Part shown: positions 8,388 to 16,451 of the stretch, piece after piece
Layout: every line of letters begins with the position of its first letter
How positions within the stretch are numbered: the first letter of the stretch is position 1
DNA from: Flavonifractor sp. An92
Lineage (GTDB): Bacteria > Bacillota > Clostridia > Oscillospirales > Oscillospiraceae
Reading direction: 5' to 3'
DNA length: 45,999 nucleotides
Assembly: GCF_002159175.1 (NCBI RefSeq)
Contig: NZ_NFGZ01000024.1
Location: 1 to 45,999 of the forward strand
Translations under genes and position numbers: made by a program
Notes under the pieces: generated by a model
The model's database searches: none
Seen by the model: the letters and a program-made list of their open reading frames with translations, nothing else
What the model was told of the DNA's origin: nothing

Positions 8388-9695
8388 ATGAAACAGCGGA
8401 CGGACCCGGCGCGGAGTTGGTATAAGCTGGACAACGCGGCGGTGCTCTACTCGGCCTTGCAGCGGGAGGAGTATTCGGCCATCTACCGCTTTTCGGCGGT
8501 GATGACCGAGAAGGTGGACCCCAAAGCCCTCCAGCGGGCGGTGGACCGGACCATGCCCCGGTTTCCGGGGTTCCGGGTGCGGATCAAGAAGGGAGCCTTC
8601 TGGTACTACTTCGAGCCCAACGACGCCCCCGGTCCTTTTGTAAAGGAGGACATCTCCAACCCATGCCAGCCGGTGCGCTTTAAACAGGACGACGGCTGGC
8701 TGGTGCGTTTTTACTACTATGAGCGGCGCATCTCCATCGAGGTGTTTCACGCCGTGTCGGACGGCGGCGGGGCGCTGGTCTTTTTCCGCACCCTGCTGGC
8801 GGTGTACCTGCGGGAGATGGGCCACGCCATTCCCAACGGCCCGGGCATTCTGGACGTGGACGAGGAGCCCCGGAAAGAGGAGCTGGAGGACGCCTACGCC
8901 CGCTACGCCACGGTGCGGCCCCTCCGGGCCGGGGTGGACAAGAAGGCCTATCAGAATACCGGCACCGCCGAGCCCTTCTACACCCTCAACGTGACCATGG
9001 GCTTTGTGCCGGTGGACGCGCTGAAGGCCCGGGCCAAGGCCCTGGGGGTGTCCATCACGGAGTACCTCTCCGCCGCCCTCATCAAAGTGATCCTGGATAA
9101 TCAGGCCCGGGAGCGGCCCGCCCGCCCCAAGCCGGTGGCGCTGGCCATCCCCATCAACCTGCGGGGGTGGTTCCCGTCGGAGACCCTGCGGAACTTCATC
9201 CTCACGGTCCGCCCCTGCGTGGACCCCAAGTTGGGGGAGTATACCTTTGAGGAGATCGCCACCTATGTCCACCACTATCTCCGCCTGCACATCAACCGCA
9301 AGGAGATGCAGGCCCTCCTCACCGGCAACGTCCGTTTCCAGACCAACCCGGTGCTCCAGGTCATCCCCATCTGGGTGAAAAATCCGGTCATGGCTCTGAG
9401 CTACCGTCTGGCGGGGTGCCGGCCCTACTCGGGGACCTACACCAATCCGGGCGCCTTCCGGGTGCCGCCGGAGATGGAGCCCCACATCCAGCGCATGGAG
9501 GTCATCCTGGGCCAGGCCACCAGCCCCCGGGTCCACTGCGCCTCCATCAGCTACGGCAACACCATGTGCATCACCTTCGCCGGGACGATGAAGGAGACCG
9601 ACACCGAGCGGGACTTCTTCCGCTTCCTGGTGAAGGAGGGCGTCCATGTCAAGGTAGAGAGCAACCGGACGGTCCAGTCCGAGCTGATGTTTTGA
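8388..9695 (+). CDS. Condensation-domain-like acyltransferase (alcohol acetyltransferase family)
   Basis: A 435-aa protein of the CoA-dependent acyltransferase/condensation superfamily. The catalytic HxxxDG motif is present as His121-AVS-Asp125-GGG. Typical condensation-fold features follow: a conserved middle with SITEYLSAALIK and a C-terminal ASISYGNTMCITFAGT strand. Family members (alcohol O-acetyltransferases, PapA- and WS/DGAT-like enzymes) make esters, so an O-acyl transfer is likely, but the acceptor cannot be predicted. The start at 8388 follows AAGGAG in the stretch 8376-8383. It is cotranscribed with the zinc-ribbon membrane protein 17 nt downstream and divergent from an esterase. 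Confidence 0.75.
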   Translation: MKQRTDPARSWYKLDNAAVLYSALQREEYSAIYRFSAVMTEKVDPKALQRAVDRTMPRFPGFRVRIKKGAFWYYFEPNDAPGPFVKEDISNPCQPVRFKQDDGWLVRFYYYERRISIEVFHAVSDGGGALVFFRTLLAVYLREMGHAIPNGPGILDVDEEPRKEELEDAYARYATVRPLRAGVDKKAYQNTGTAEPFYTLNVTMGFVPVDALKARAKALGVSITEYLSAALIKVILDNQARERPARPKPVALAIPINLRGWFPSETLRNFILTVRPCVDPKLGEYTFEEIATYVHHYLRLHINRKEMQALLTGNVRFQTNPVLQVIPIWVKNPVMALSYRLAGCRPYSGTYTNPGAFRVPPEMEPHIQRMEVILGQATSPRVHCASISYGNTMCITFAGTMKETDTERDFFRFLVKEGVHVKVESNRTVQSELMF

Positions 9696-9712
9696 GAAAT
9701 GAGGTGTCGAGC

Positions 9713-10417
9713 ATGTCCTATTGTGTCAACTGTGGTGTGGAGCTGGACGCCACCGCGTCCTTCTGTCCGCTGTGCCATACCCCGGTCGTCAACCCCAAGC
9801 AGCCGGTGGATACCGTCTCGCCGCCGCCCTTCCCCACCCGGCGGGGAGAGGTGCCCCCGGTGTCCAAGTGGGAGCTGGCCCTGCTGCTCTCCGCCATGCT
9901 GGCCTCGGTGGCGGTGTGCTGCGGGATTCTGAATCTCTTCTTCGTGCCGGAGCGCACCTGGTCCCTATACATCATCGGCGCGGCCCTGATGCTGTGGCTG
10001 TGGTTCGTGCCGCCCCTCCTGCTGCGGGGAATGCCCATGCTGGTGCGCCTGCTGGTGGATGTGTTGGCGGTGGCGGTGTATGTGCTGCTCATCGCGGTGG
10101 ATCTGGACGGGATGGACTGGTATCTGTCCCTGGCGCTGCCCATCATCCTGTGGGGCGGAGCCTGCGTCTTTTTCCTGGGCGCCCTGATGGGAGGCGGAAA
10201 GCGGTCCATCCTCAGCAGCATCACGCTGGTCATCGGTACCATCGGCGTGTTCCTCATCGGTCTGGAGATCTTCATCGACCGGGTGGTGCTGGGCCGGTGG
10301 GAGCCGGGGTGGTCCCTGGTGGTGCTCACCGTCTGCGTGGCCCTGGTGATCCCCCTGGTGGTGGTCCGGCGGGTGTCCTCCCTGCGCGAGGAGGTCCGCC
10401 GCCGCTTCCATATGTAA
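9713..10417 (+). CDS. Zinc-ribbon multi-pass membrane protein (DUF6320-like)
   Basis: A 234-aa protein. The N-terminus is a zinc ribbon with Cys4/Cys7 and Cys18/Cys21 (YCVNCG, FCPLCH), followed by a Pro-rich linker and six or so hydrophobic segments from about residue 52, ending in a basic tail. This layout matches proteins named DUF6320, which to my knowledge are often found beside 'alcohol acetyltransferase' genes in Clostridia; the assignment is from memory. GAGGTG at 9700-9705 serves as ribosome binding site, 17 nt after the acyltransferase stop. It probably works with that enzyme at the membrane, for instance as acceptor platform or transporter. Function unproven. Confidence 0.75.
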   Translation: MSYCVNCGVELDATASFCPLCHTPVVNPKQPVDTVSPPPFPTRRGEVPPVSKWELALLLSAMLASVAVCCGILNLFFVPERTWSLYIIGAALMLWLWFVPPLLLRGMPMLVRLLVDVLAVAVYVLLIAVDLDGMDWYLSLALPIILWGGACVFFLGALMGGGKRSILSSITLVIGTIGVFLIGLEIFIDRVVLGRWEPGWSLVVLTVCVALVIPLVVVRRVSSLREEVRRRFHM

Positions 10418-10487
10418 TGGGATTATACAGTGTATCCCCGAATATAATGAATAATCATGAAAACCGCTCGAAGAAAACCGCATGATT

Positions 10488-10507
10488 ATGCAAATTCACT
10501 ATTGCAT
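10488..10507. promoter_or_regulatory. Candidate ArgR/AhrC operator at the argG promoter
   Basis: ATGCAA (10488-10493) and TTGCAT (10502-10507) form a perfect inverted repeat with an 8-nt AT-rich centre containing ATTCA. The right arm is also the -35 box. A second ARG-box-like stretch with TGAATAATCATGAA lies at 10448-10461. ArgR boxes usually come in pairs of about 18 bp with TGAAT/ATTCA half-sites, so arginine repression of the operon is the natural reading. Neither site is a full consensus match. Confidence 0.5.
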
Positions 10508-10530
10508 TTTCCGGAGAAGGGGAGTATACT
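10502..10530 (+). promoter_or_regulatory. Promoter of the arginine operon
   Basis: TTGCAT (10502-10507), 17-bp spacer, TATACT (10525-10530), about 40 nt upstream of the AGGAGG ribosome binding site of argG. The -35 overlaps the candidate ArgR operator. Confidence 0.7.
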
Positions 10531-10587
10531 GTCACCAACAAAACAAAACCGCCCCGTTCGGCGGCGGGAATTCAGGAGGTCAACGTC

Positions 10588-11808
10588 ATGTCTGAAGTGA
10601 AAAAAGTCGTACTCGCCTATTCCGGCGGTCTGGATACTTCCATCATCATCCCCTGGCTGAAGGAGAACTACGGGAACCCCGAGATCATCGCTGTCTCCGG
10701 CAACGTGGGCCAGGCCGACGAGCTGGAGGGCCTGGAGGAGAAGGCCATCAAGACCGGCGCCTCCAAGCTGTACGTGGAGGACCTGGTGGACGAGATGGTG
10801 GACGACGTCATCATCCCCTCCATGATGATGGGCGCCAAGTATGAGGACTACCTGCTGGGCACCGCCTTTGCCCGGCCCATCATCGCCAAGCGCCTGGTGG
10901 AGATCGCCAAGGCCGAGGGCGCCGACGCCATCTGCCACGGCTGCACCGGCAAGGGCAACGACCAGATCCGGTTCGAGCTGGCCATCAAGCGCTTCGCCCC
11001 CGAGATGAAGATCATCGCTCCCTGGAGAGAGTGGGACATCAAGAGCCGCGACGAGGAGATCGACTACGCCGAGGCCCACAACGTGCCCCTGAAGATCAAC
11101 CGGGAGACCAGCTACTCCAAGGACAAGAACCTGTGGCACCTGTCCCACGAGGGCCTGGACCTGGAGGACCCCGCTTCCGAGCCCCAGTACGACAAGCCCG
11201 GCTTCCTGGAGATGGGCGTCTCTCCCGCCATGGCCCCCGACGAGGCCACCTATGTGACCATCGACTTTGAGAAGGGCTGGCCCGTGGCCGTGGACGGCGA
11301 GAAGATGAAGGCTTCCGACATCATCCGCAAGCTCAACGACCTGGGCGGCAAGAATGGCATCGGCCTCCTGGACATCGTGGAGAACCGGATGACCGGCATG
11401 AAGGACCGGGGCGTCTATGAGACTCCGGGCGGCACCATCCTGTACCGGGCCCACGAGGTGCTGGAGATGATCACCATCGACAAGGACACCGCCCACATGA
11501 AGAGCAAGCTGGCCGTGGACTTTGCCGACCTGGTGTACAACGGCAAGTGGTTCACCCCCCTGCGGGAGGCCCTGTCCGCCTTCGCCACCGAGACCCAGAA
11601 GCACGTCACCGGCACCGTGAAGCTGAAGCTCTACAAGGGCAACATCATCACCTCCGGCGTCACCTCTCCCGACACCCTCTACTCTGAGGAGATCGTCACC
11701 TTCCAGGAGAGCGACTACAACCAGAACGACGCCACCGGCTTCATCAACCTCTGGGGCCTGCCTGATACCGTGCTGGCGCTGCGGGATCAGGGCAAGCTGA
11801 ACAAGTAA
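10588..11808 (+). CDS. argG: Argininosuccinate synthase
   Basis: A 406-aa enzyme joining citrulline and aspartate with ATP to give argininosuccinate. The N-terminal PP-loop AYSGGLDTS (residues 10-18) binds ATP. Other landmarks are [15 protein letters not shown] and the [15 protein letters not shown] segment. The length matches the family. AGGAGG lies at 10574-10579. It is the first gene of the arginine operon, behind a promoter with an ArgR-like operator. The last 17 codons including the stop are repeated, with synonymous changes only, at 11962-12012, so the locus has a rearrangement history even though this copy is intact. Confidence 0.97.
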   Translation: MSEVKKVVLAYSGGLDTSIIIPWLKENYGNPEIIAVSGNVGQADELEGLEEKAIKTGASKLYVEDLVDEMVDDVIIPSMMMGAKYEDYLLGTAFARPIIAKRLVEIAKAEGADAICHGCTGKGNDQIRFELAIKRFAPEMKIIAPWREWDIKSRDEEIDYAEAHNVPLKINRETSYSKDKNLWHLSHEGLDLEDPASEPQYDKPGFLEMGVSPAMAPDEATYVTIDFEKGWPVAVDGEKMKASDIIRKLNDLGGKNGIGLLDIVENRMTGMKDRGVYETPGGTILYRAHEVLEMITIDKDTAHMKSKLAVDFADLVYNGKWFTPLREALSAFATETQKHVTGTVKLKLYKGNIITSGVTSPDTLYSEEIVTFQESDYNQNDATGFINLWGLPDTVLALRDQGKLNK

Positions 11809-11818
11809 GGCGGCGTTC

Positions 11819-11960
11819 TGGTCCACGGCGGAGCCGTGGCCGGCGCGGGTGCGCCGCACAAGCGTTTTCGCGGCGCGAAAACCTTGGCGCAAGGGCGGAT
11901 TCACTCCGCCCGCGCAAGTGAAATCAAAGGGGCCCCCGGCGGCTGTGCCGCTGGGGATGG
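11819..11960. repeat. GC-rich multi-hairpin insert between argG and argH
   Basis: About 140 bp built almost entirely of consecutive inverted repeats: 11823-11829/11833-11839, 11841-11846/11851-11856, 11864-11871/11875-11882, a GGGCGGA/TCCGCCC stem near 11892-11910, and a nearly perfect stem near 11935-11957. It lies between the argG stop and a vestigial second argG 3' end, which makes it look like an inserted dispersed repeat (REP/MITE-like) rather than a normal intergenic spacer. There is no T-tract, so read-through to argH is likely. Confidence 0.55.
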
Positions 11961-11961
11961 C

Positions 11962-12012
11962 CTGCCCGACACCGTGCTGGCTCTCCGGGACCAGGGCAAG
12001 CTGAACAAGTAA
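11962..12012 (+). pseudogene. Vestigial duplicate of the argG 3' end
   Basis: These 51 nt encode [16 protein letters not shown] and a TAA, the same residues as the end of argG at 11758-11808. The two copies differ at five third-codon positions and at no amino acid. The homology begins around the GGCCTG at 11959. This looks like the remnant of a diverged argG allele left when a foreign argG end, or a repeat element, was recombined in just upstream. Confidence 0.8.
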
Positions 12013-12105
12013 AACGCATGACACTGCGGGCGGCCGCAGGCTGCCTCCTACCACCGGGTAGAGGCTGTCTGTGGTCGCCCACAATCCAGATAAGGAGCGA
12101 TCACC

Positions 12106-13485
12106 ATGAAACTGTGGGCCGGACGGTTCCAGAAAGAGACCGACACCCTGGTAAACGATTTTAACTCTTCCATTTCCTTCGACGCCCGGATGTACAAAGA
12201 GGATATCGCCGGCTCCATCGCCCACGCCACCATGCTGGGCAAGACCGGCATCATCGAGGAGCACGAGGCGGAGAAGATTATCGAGGGCCTGAAGGCCATC
12301 CTGGCCGACATCGAGGCCGGGCAGGTGGAGTTCTCGCTGGAGAACGAGGACATCCACATGAACATCGAGACCATGCTTACCCAGCGCATCGGCGACACGG
12401 GCAAGCGCCTCCACACCGCCCGCAGCCGGAACGACCAGGTGGCGGTGGACTTCCGCCTCTTTGTGAAGAAGGAGATCCCGGTCATCATCGACCAGATCGT
12501 CAAGCTGGAGGAGGTTCTGGTGAAGAAGGCCCAGGCCAACCTCCACACCGTCATGCCGGGCTACACCCACCTCCAGCGGGCCCAGCCCACCACCTTCGCC
12601 CACTACATGATGGCCTACGCCAACATGCTCAAGCGGGACATCACCCGCTTTGAGGACTGCCTGGAGCGCATGGACGAGTGCCCCCTGGGCGCCGGCGCTC
12701 TGGCCACCTCCACCTATCCGGTGGACCGGTTCCAGACCGCCCAGGCCCTGGGCTTCAGGAAGCCCACCGACAACTCCATGGACTCGGTGTCCGACCGGGA
12801 CTTCGCCATTGAGTTCCTCTCCGCCTGCTCCATCCTGATGATGCACCTCTCCCGCTTCTCCGAGGAGATCATCCTCTGGTGCTCCTGGGAGTTCAAGTAT
12901 GTGGACCTGGACGACGCCTACTCCACCGGCTCCTCCATCATGCCCCAGAAGAAGAACCCCGACGTGGCCGAGCTGGTGAGAGGCAAGACCGGGCGGGTGT
13001 ATGGCTCCCTGGTGACCCTGCTGACCCTGATGAAGGGCCTGCCCCTGGCCTACAACAAGGACATGCAGGAGGACAAGGAGCCCGTGTTCGACGCCATCGA
13101 CACCGTGGAGCTGTGTCTGCCGGTGTTCGCGGCCATGCTGGACACCCTGACCATCCGGGAGAAGAACATGCGCAACGCGGCCTCCGGCGGCTTCATCAAC
13201 GCCACCGACTGCGCCGACTACCTGGTGAAGAAGGGCATGCCTTTCCGGGAGGCTTACATGATTGTGGGCAAGCTGGTCAACTTCTGCATCAAGACCGGCG
13301 AGACTCTGGACACCCTGCCGCTGAAGGACTTCCGGGCCGTGTCCCAGATCTTCGACGAGGGCGTGTACCAGGCTCTGGAGCTCAACACCTGCGTCAACGG
13401 GCGCAAAGTCTATGGTGGTCCTAGTGCGGAAAGCGTGCAGCAGCAGATCGACAACATCCAGGCCTTCCTGGCGGAGCGGAAGTAA
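12106..13485 (+). CDS. argH: Argininosuccinate lyase
   Basis: A 459-aa fumarase/aspartase-superfamily enzyme that splits argininosuccinate to arginine and fumarate; active as a homotetramer. Family landmarks: N-terminal LWAGRF, HTARSRNDQVAVDFR, MPGYTHLQRAQPTTFAHY and the flexible signature loop SSIMPQKKNPD with the catalytic serine. The length is typical. Ribosome binding site AAGGAG at 12091-12096. It lies 297 nt after argG because of the inserted repeat and argG remnant; no terminator was seen in that gap, so it should remain in the operon. Confidence 0.97.
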   Translation: MKLWAGRFQKETDTLVNDFNSSISFDARMYKEDIAGSIAHATMLGKTGIIEEHEAEKIIEGLKAILADIEAGQVEFSLENEDIHMNIETMLTQRIGDTGKRLHTARSRNDQVAVDFRLFVKKEIPVIIDQIVKLEEVLVKKAQANLHTVMPGYTHLQRAQPTTFAHYMMAYANMLKRDITRFEDCLERMDECPLGAGALATSTYPVDRFQTAQALGFRKPTDNSMDSVSDRDFAIEFLSACSILMMHLSRFSEEIILWCSWEFKYVDLDDAYSTGSSIMPQKKNPDVAELVRGKTGRVYGSLVTLLTLMKGLPLAYNKDMQEDKEPVFDAIDTVELCLPVFAAMLDTLTIREKNMRNAASGGFINATDCADYLVKKGMPFREAYMIVGKLVNFCIKTGETLDTLPLKDFRAVSQIFDEGVYQALELNTCVNGRKVYGGPSAESVQQQIDNIQAFLAERK

Positions 13486-13525
13486 AACAGCGGCCGCTCC
13501 GTGGGGAATTGTAACGGATTGTTGG

Positions 13526-13554
13526 TTGAAATCCACTCCATCTCGTCGTAGTAT
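13526..13554 (+). promoter_or_regulatory. Internal promoter upstream of the lipoprotein and argCJBDF
   Basis: TTGAAA (13526-13531), 17-bp spacer, TAGTAT (13549-13554) in the 114-nt gap between argH and the lipoprotein gene. It could drive the lipoprotein and argCJBDF separately from argGH. Confidence 0.5.
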
Positions 13555-13599
13555 GGGAACATAAACCCATCAGACGAACAAATGAATGGAGTGTTTTCA

Positions 13600-14241
13600 A
13601 TGAGACGTGCCATCTGGCCCGCAGCGCTGGCGCTGCTTCTGCTGACCGGCTGCGCCGGAACCGCCAGCGAACCGCCCAGCGCCAGCCCCCAGCCCTCTCC
13701 GGCGGCCAGCGCCGCCGCCCCTACTCCCAGTCCCACCGAGACGGCGGAGGACCAGGGGCCCGCCCCCGAGGAGGTCTTTGACCAGCTCCCGGACGAGTTC
13801 CTCTTCTCCAGCGGCGCGGGTGGATGGGGCACCATCCTCTCCATCGAATCGGACGGCAGTTTTTCCGGAGAATACCACGATTCCGAAATGGGCGGCACGG
13901 TTCCGCTGTGCTATTACTGTGAATTCAGCGGTACGCTGTCCCAGCCGGAGCGGGTGGACGCCTATACCTACTCCACCACTCTCCTGTCCTTGGAGCAGGA
14001 GAAAGAGGAGGGGGAGGAGTATATGGAGGACGGGATCCGTTACATCATCTCCACCCCCTACGGCATCGAGGGCGCGGAGGAGCTGCTGCTCTACCGGCCC
14101 GGTACGCCGGTGTCAGAGCTGCCGGAGGAATTCCGGGGCTGGACCGGCCTGAGCGGCACGGCCGCACCGGAGACGCTGTCCGATTGGGGACTCTACAATG
14201 TGAACACCCAGCAGGGGTGGATCGGCTATGAGGGGGATTAA
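13600..14241 (+). CDS. Secreted lipoprotein of unknown function inside the arg operon
   Basis: A 213-aa protein with a classic lipoprotein signal: MRR, a hydrophobic stretch, and the lipobox LLTGC with Cys18 as the lipid anchor. A Pro/Ser/Ala-rich low-complexity linker (about 20-55) leads to a small, acidic, beta-rich C-terminal domain containing GGTVPLCYYCEFSG. No family is recognised. The start at 13600 has GGAGTG 7-8 nt upstream; an in-frame ATG at 13582 lacks a ribosome binding site. Its stop is one base before the argC start codon, so argC is translationally coupled to it. It could sense or bind an amino acid at the surface, but nothing in the sequence shows this. Confidence 0.7.
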   Translation: MRRAIWPAALALLLLTGCAGTASEPPSASPQPSPAASAAAPTPSPTETAEDQGPAPEEVFDQLPDEFLFSSGAGGWGTILSIESDGSFSGEYHDSEMGGTVPLCYYCEFSGTLSQPERVDAYTYSTTLLSLEQEKEEGEEYMEDGIRYIISTPYGIEGAEELLLYRPGTPVSELPEEFRGWTGLSGTAAPETLSDWGLYNVNTQQGWIGYEGD

Positions 14242-14242
14242 C

Positions 14243-15178
14243 ATGAAAGCGAAAATTTACATTGACGGCCAGGAGGGCACCACCGGCCTGCAGATCTATG
14301 AGCGCCTGGGCGCGCGGAGCGACATTGAGCTCCTGCGCATCGACGAGGACAAGCGCAAGGACGTGGAGGAGCGCAAGAAGTTCCTCAACGCCGCCGACAT
14401 CGTGTTCCTGTGCCTCCCGGACGCGGCGGCGCGGGAGGCGGTGGCCCTCATCGAGAACGACCACACCCGCGTCATCGACGCCTCTACCGCCCACCGCACG
14501 GCCCGGGATTGGGCCTACGGCTTCCCCGAGCTCTACCGCTACCCCGGCGAGGTCATCGGCCAGGCCGCCCGGGTGGCCAATCCCGGCTGCCACGCCACCG
14601 GCTTTCTCGCCTCGGTGGCGCCGCTGGTGAAGCTGCACATCCTCCCCGACGACTATCCCGTCACCTGCTTCTCCCTTACCGGCTACTCCGGGGGCGGGAA
14701 GAAGATGATCGCCCAGTACGAGGGGGAGGAGAAGGGGAACGACCTGTACGCCCCCCGGGTGTACGGCTTGAACCTGAACCACAAGCACCTGCCGGAGATG
14801 CAGAAGATCGCGGGGCTGAAGCAGCCCCCGGTGTTCTGCCCCATCGTGGACGACTACTACAAGGGCATGGCCACCACCATCCAGCTCCACAACAAGTATC
14901 TCCTGGGCCAGCCCACGGCGGAGGAGATCTATCACATTTTCTCGGCCTACTACGCCGGTCAGAAGCTGATTTCGGTGCGCATGGCCGGGGAGGGCGAGTT
15001 CGTCTCGGCCAACACTCTGGCGGGGAGCGACCGGCTGGAGCTGGTGGTCAGCGGCCACGAGAAGCAGACCACCGTCACCGCCCTCTTCGACAACCTGGGC
15101 AAGGGCGCCTCCGGCGCGGCGGTGCAGAATATGAACATTATGCTGGGCCTGGACGAGACTACGGGGCTGAACCTGTAA
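14243..15178 (+). CDS. argC: N-acetyl-gamma-glutamyl-phosphate reductase, type 2
   Basis: A 311-aa NADPH-dependent reductase turning N-acetylglutamyl phosphate into the semialdehyde. The catalytic Cys116 lies in VANPGCHATGF. The N-terminus KIYIDGQEGTTGLQIYERL is the pattern of the shorter type-2 ArgC (about 310 aa), as opposed to the 340-aa type 1. The start at 14243 with GAGGGGG directly upstream overlaps the lipoprotein end by coupling; a start at 14228 would have no proper ribosome binding site. It opens the argCJBDF run. Confidence 0.95.
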   Translation: MKAKIYIDGQEGTTGLQIYERLGARSDIELLRIDEDKRKDVEERKKFLNAADIVFLCLPDAAAREAVALIENDHTRVIDASTAHRTARDWAYGFPELYRYPGEVIGQAARVANPGCHATGFLASVAPLVKLHILPDDYPVTCFSLTGYSGGGKKMIAQYEGEEKGNDLYAPRVYGLNLNHKHLPEMQKIAGLKQPPVFCPIVDDYYKGMATTIQLHNKYLLGQPTAEEIYHIFSAYYAGQKLISVRMAGEGEFVSANTLAGSDRLELVVSGHEKQTTVTALFDNLGKGASGAAVQNMNIMLGLDETTGLNL

Positions 15179-15212
15179 GAGATCGTCCGGCCAAGAACAA
15201 GGAGTGACCACC

Positions 15213-16430
15213 ATGAAACAGATCACCGGCGGCGTTACTGCCGCCAAGGGCTTCAAAGCCTGGGGCGTCCACTGCGGCGTGAAGAGCCACAACGTGGACA
15301 AGAAGGACCTGGCCATCATTCTCTCGGAGCGGGAGTGCAACGCCGCAGCGGTGTATACCATGAACCGCGTGAAGGCCGCCCCCATCTACGTGACCATGGA
15401 CCACCTGGAGGACGGCACCGCCTGGGGCGTCATCGCCAACAGCGGCAACGCCAATGCCTGCTGCCCCATGAGCCACGAGAACGCCGAGCTCATGTGCCAG
15501 TACGCCGCCGCCGCCACCGGGCGCAAGCCGGGGGACTTCGTGGTGGCCTCCACCGGCGTCATCGGCCAGACCCTGAACGTGGCCGCCATTGAGAAGGGCG
15601 TGCCCCAGGTGGTGGCCGGACTGAGCGCCGACGGCTCCGACGCCGCGGCCCACGCCATCATGACCACTGATACCTCCAAGAAGGAGATCGCCGTCACCCT
15701 CACCGTAGGCGGCAAGAACGTCACCATCGGCGCCATCGCCAAGGGCTCCGGCATGATCCACCCCAACATGGGCACCATGCTGTGCTTCATCACCACCGAC
15801 TGCGCCATCACCCACGAGATGCTCTCCGAGGCCCTCCACGAGACGGTGCCCAAGACCTTCAACCGGGTGACGGTGGACGGGGACACCTCCACCAACGACA
15901 TGTGCGTGGTGCTGGCCAACGGCATGGCGGAGAACCCCCAGATCGAGTGGAAGGATGACAGCTATACCGTGTTCCAGAAGGCGCTGCGCTATGTGTGCGA
16001 GTACCTGGCCCGCTGCATCGCCGGCGACGGCGAGGGCGCCAGCCGCCTCATCACCTGCACCGTCCGCTCCGCCCGCAGCGAGGAGAGCGCCGAGCGCCTG
16101 GCCAAGGCAGTGGTGGCCTCCCCGCTGGTGAAGGCCGCCATGTTCGGCTCCGACGCCAACTGGGGCCGGGTGCTGTGCGCCATGGGCTATTCCAAGGCCC
16201 CCTTCCGCCCCGAGTACGTGGACGTGAAGTTTGCCTCCGACGTGGGCGAGGTCCTGGTCTGCCAGCAGGGCATGGGCCTGGACTTCGACGAGGAGGCTGC
16301 CAAGAGCATCCTCAGTCAGGACGAGGTCATCATCGACATCGACCTGCACGAGGGACAGGACACCGCCACCTGCTGGGGCTGCGACCTGACCTATGATTAC
16401 GTCAAAATCAACGGCGATTACCGCACCTGA
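15213..16430 (+). CDS. argJ: Bifunctional ornithine acetyltransferase / N-acetylglutamate synthase
   Basis: A 405-aa protein of the Ntn-hydrolase-like ArgJ family that moves the acetyl group from acetylornithine to glutamate and can use acetyl-CoA, closing the cyclic arginine pathway. It self-cleaves before a conserved Thr. Here the motif KGSGMIHPNMGTML places that residue at Thr188, with Gly in place of the more common Ala before it. NSGNANAC and SDANWGR are further landmarks. The start at 15213 is preceded by AAGGAG at 15199-15204. No argA is needed if the enzyme is bifunctional. Confidence 0.96.
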   Translation: MKQITGGVTAAKGFKAWGVHCGVKSHNVDKKDLAIILSERECNAAAVYTMNRVKAAPIYVTMDHLEDGTAWGVIANSGNANACCPMSHENAELMCQYAAAATGRKPGDFVVASTGVIGQTLNVAAIEKGVPQVVAGLSADGSDAAAHAIMTTDTSKKEIAVTLTVGGKNVTIGAIAKGSGMIHPNMGTMLCFITTDCAITHEMLSEALHETVPKTFNRVTVDGDTSTNDMCVVLANGMAENPQIEWKDDSYTVFQKALRYVCEYLARCIAGDGEGASRLITCTVRSARSEESAERLAKAVVASPLVKAAMFGSDANWGRVLCAMGYSKAPFRPEYVDVKFASDVGEVLVCQQGMGLDFDEEAAKSILSQDEVIIDIDLHEGQDTATCWGCDLTYDYVKINGDYRT

Positions 16431-16451
16431 TCGGAAAGAAGGAGTCCAAAC

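Noticed and set aside
7851-9647. Long reverse frame across the acyltransferase and esterase start
   Set aside because: It covers the divergent promoters and a gene with an intact HxxxD motif on the other strand.
10486-13536. Very long open frame (about 1000 codons) antisense to argG and argH
   Set aside because: It is the antisense shadow of two well-recognised genes in GC-rich DNA; the peptide is His/Gly/Val-rich low complexity without domains or ribosome binding site.
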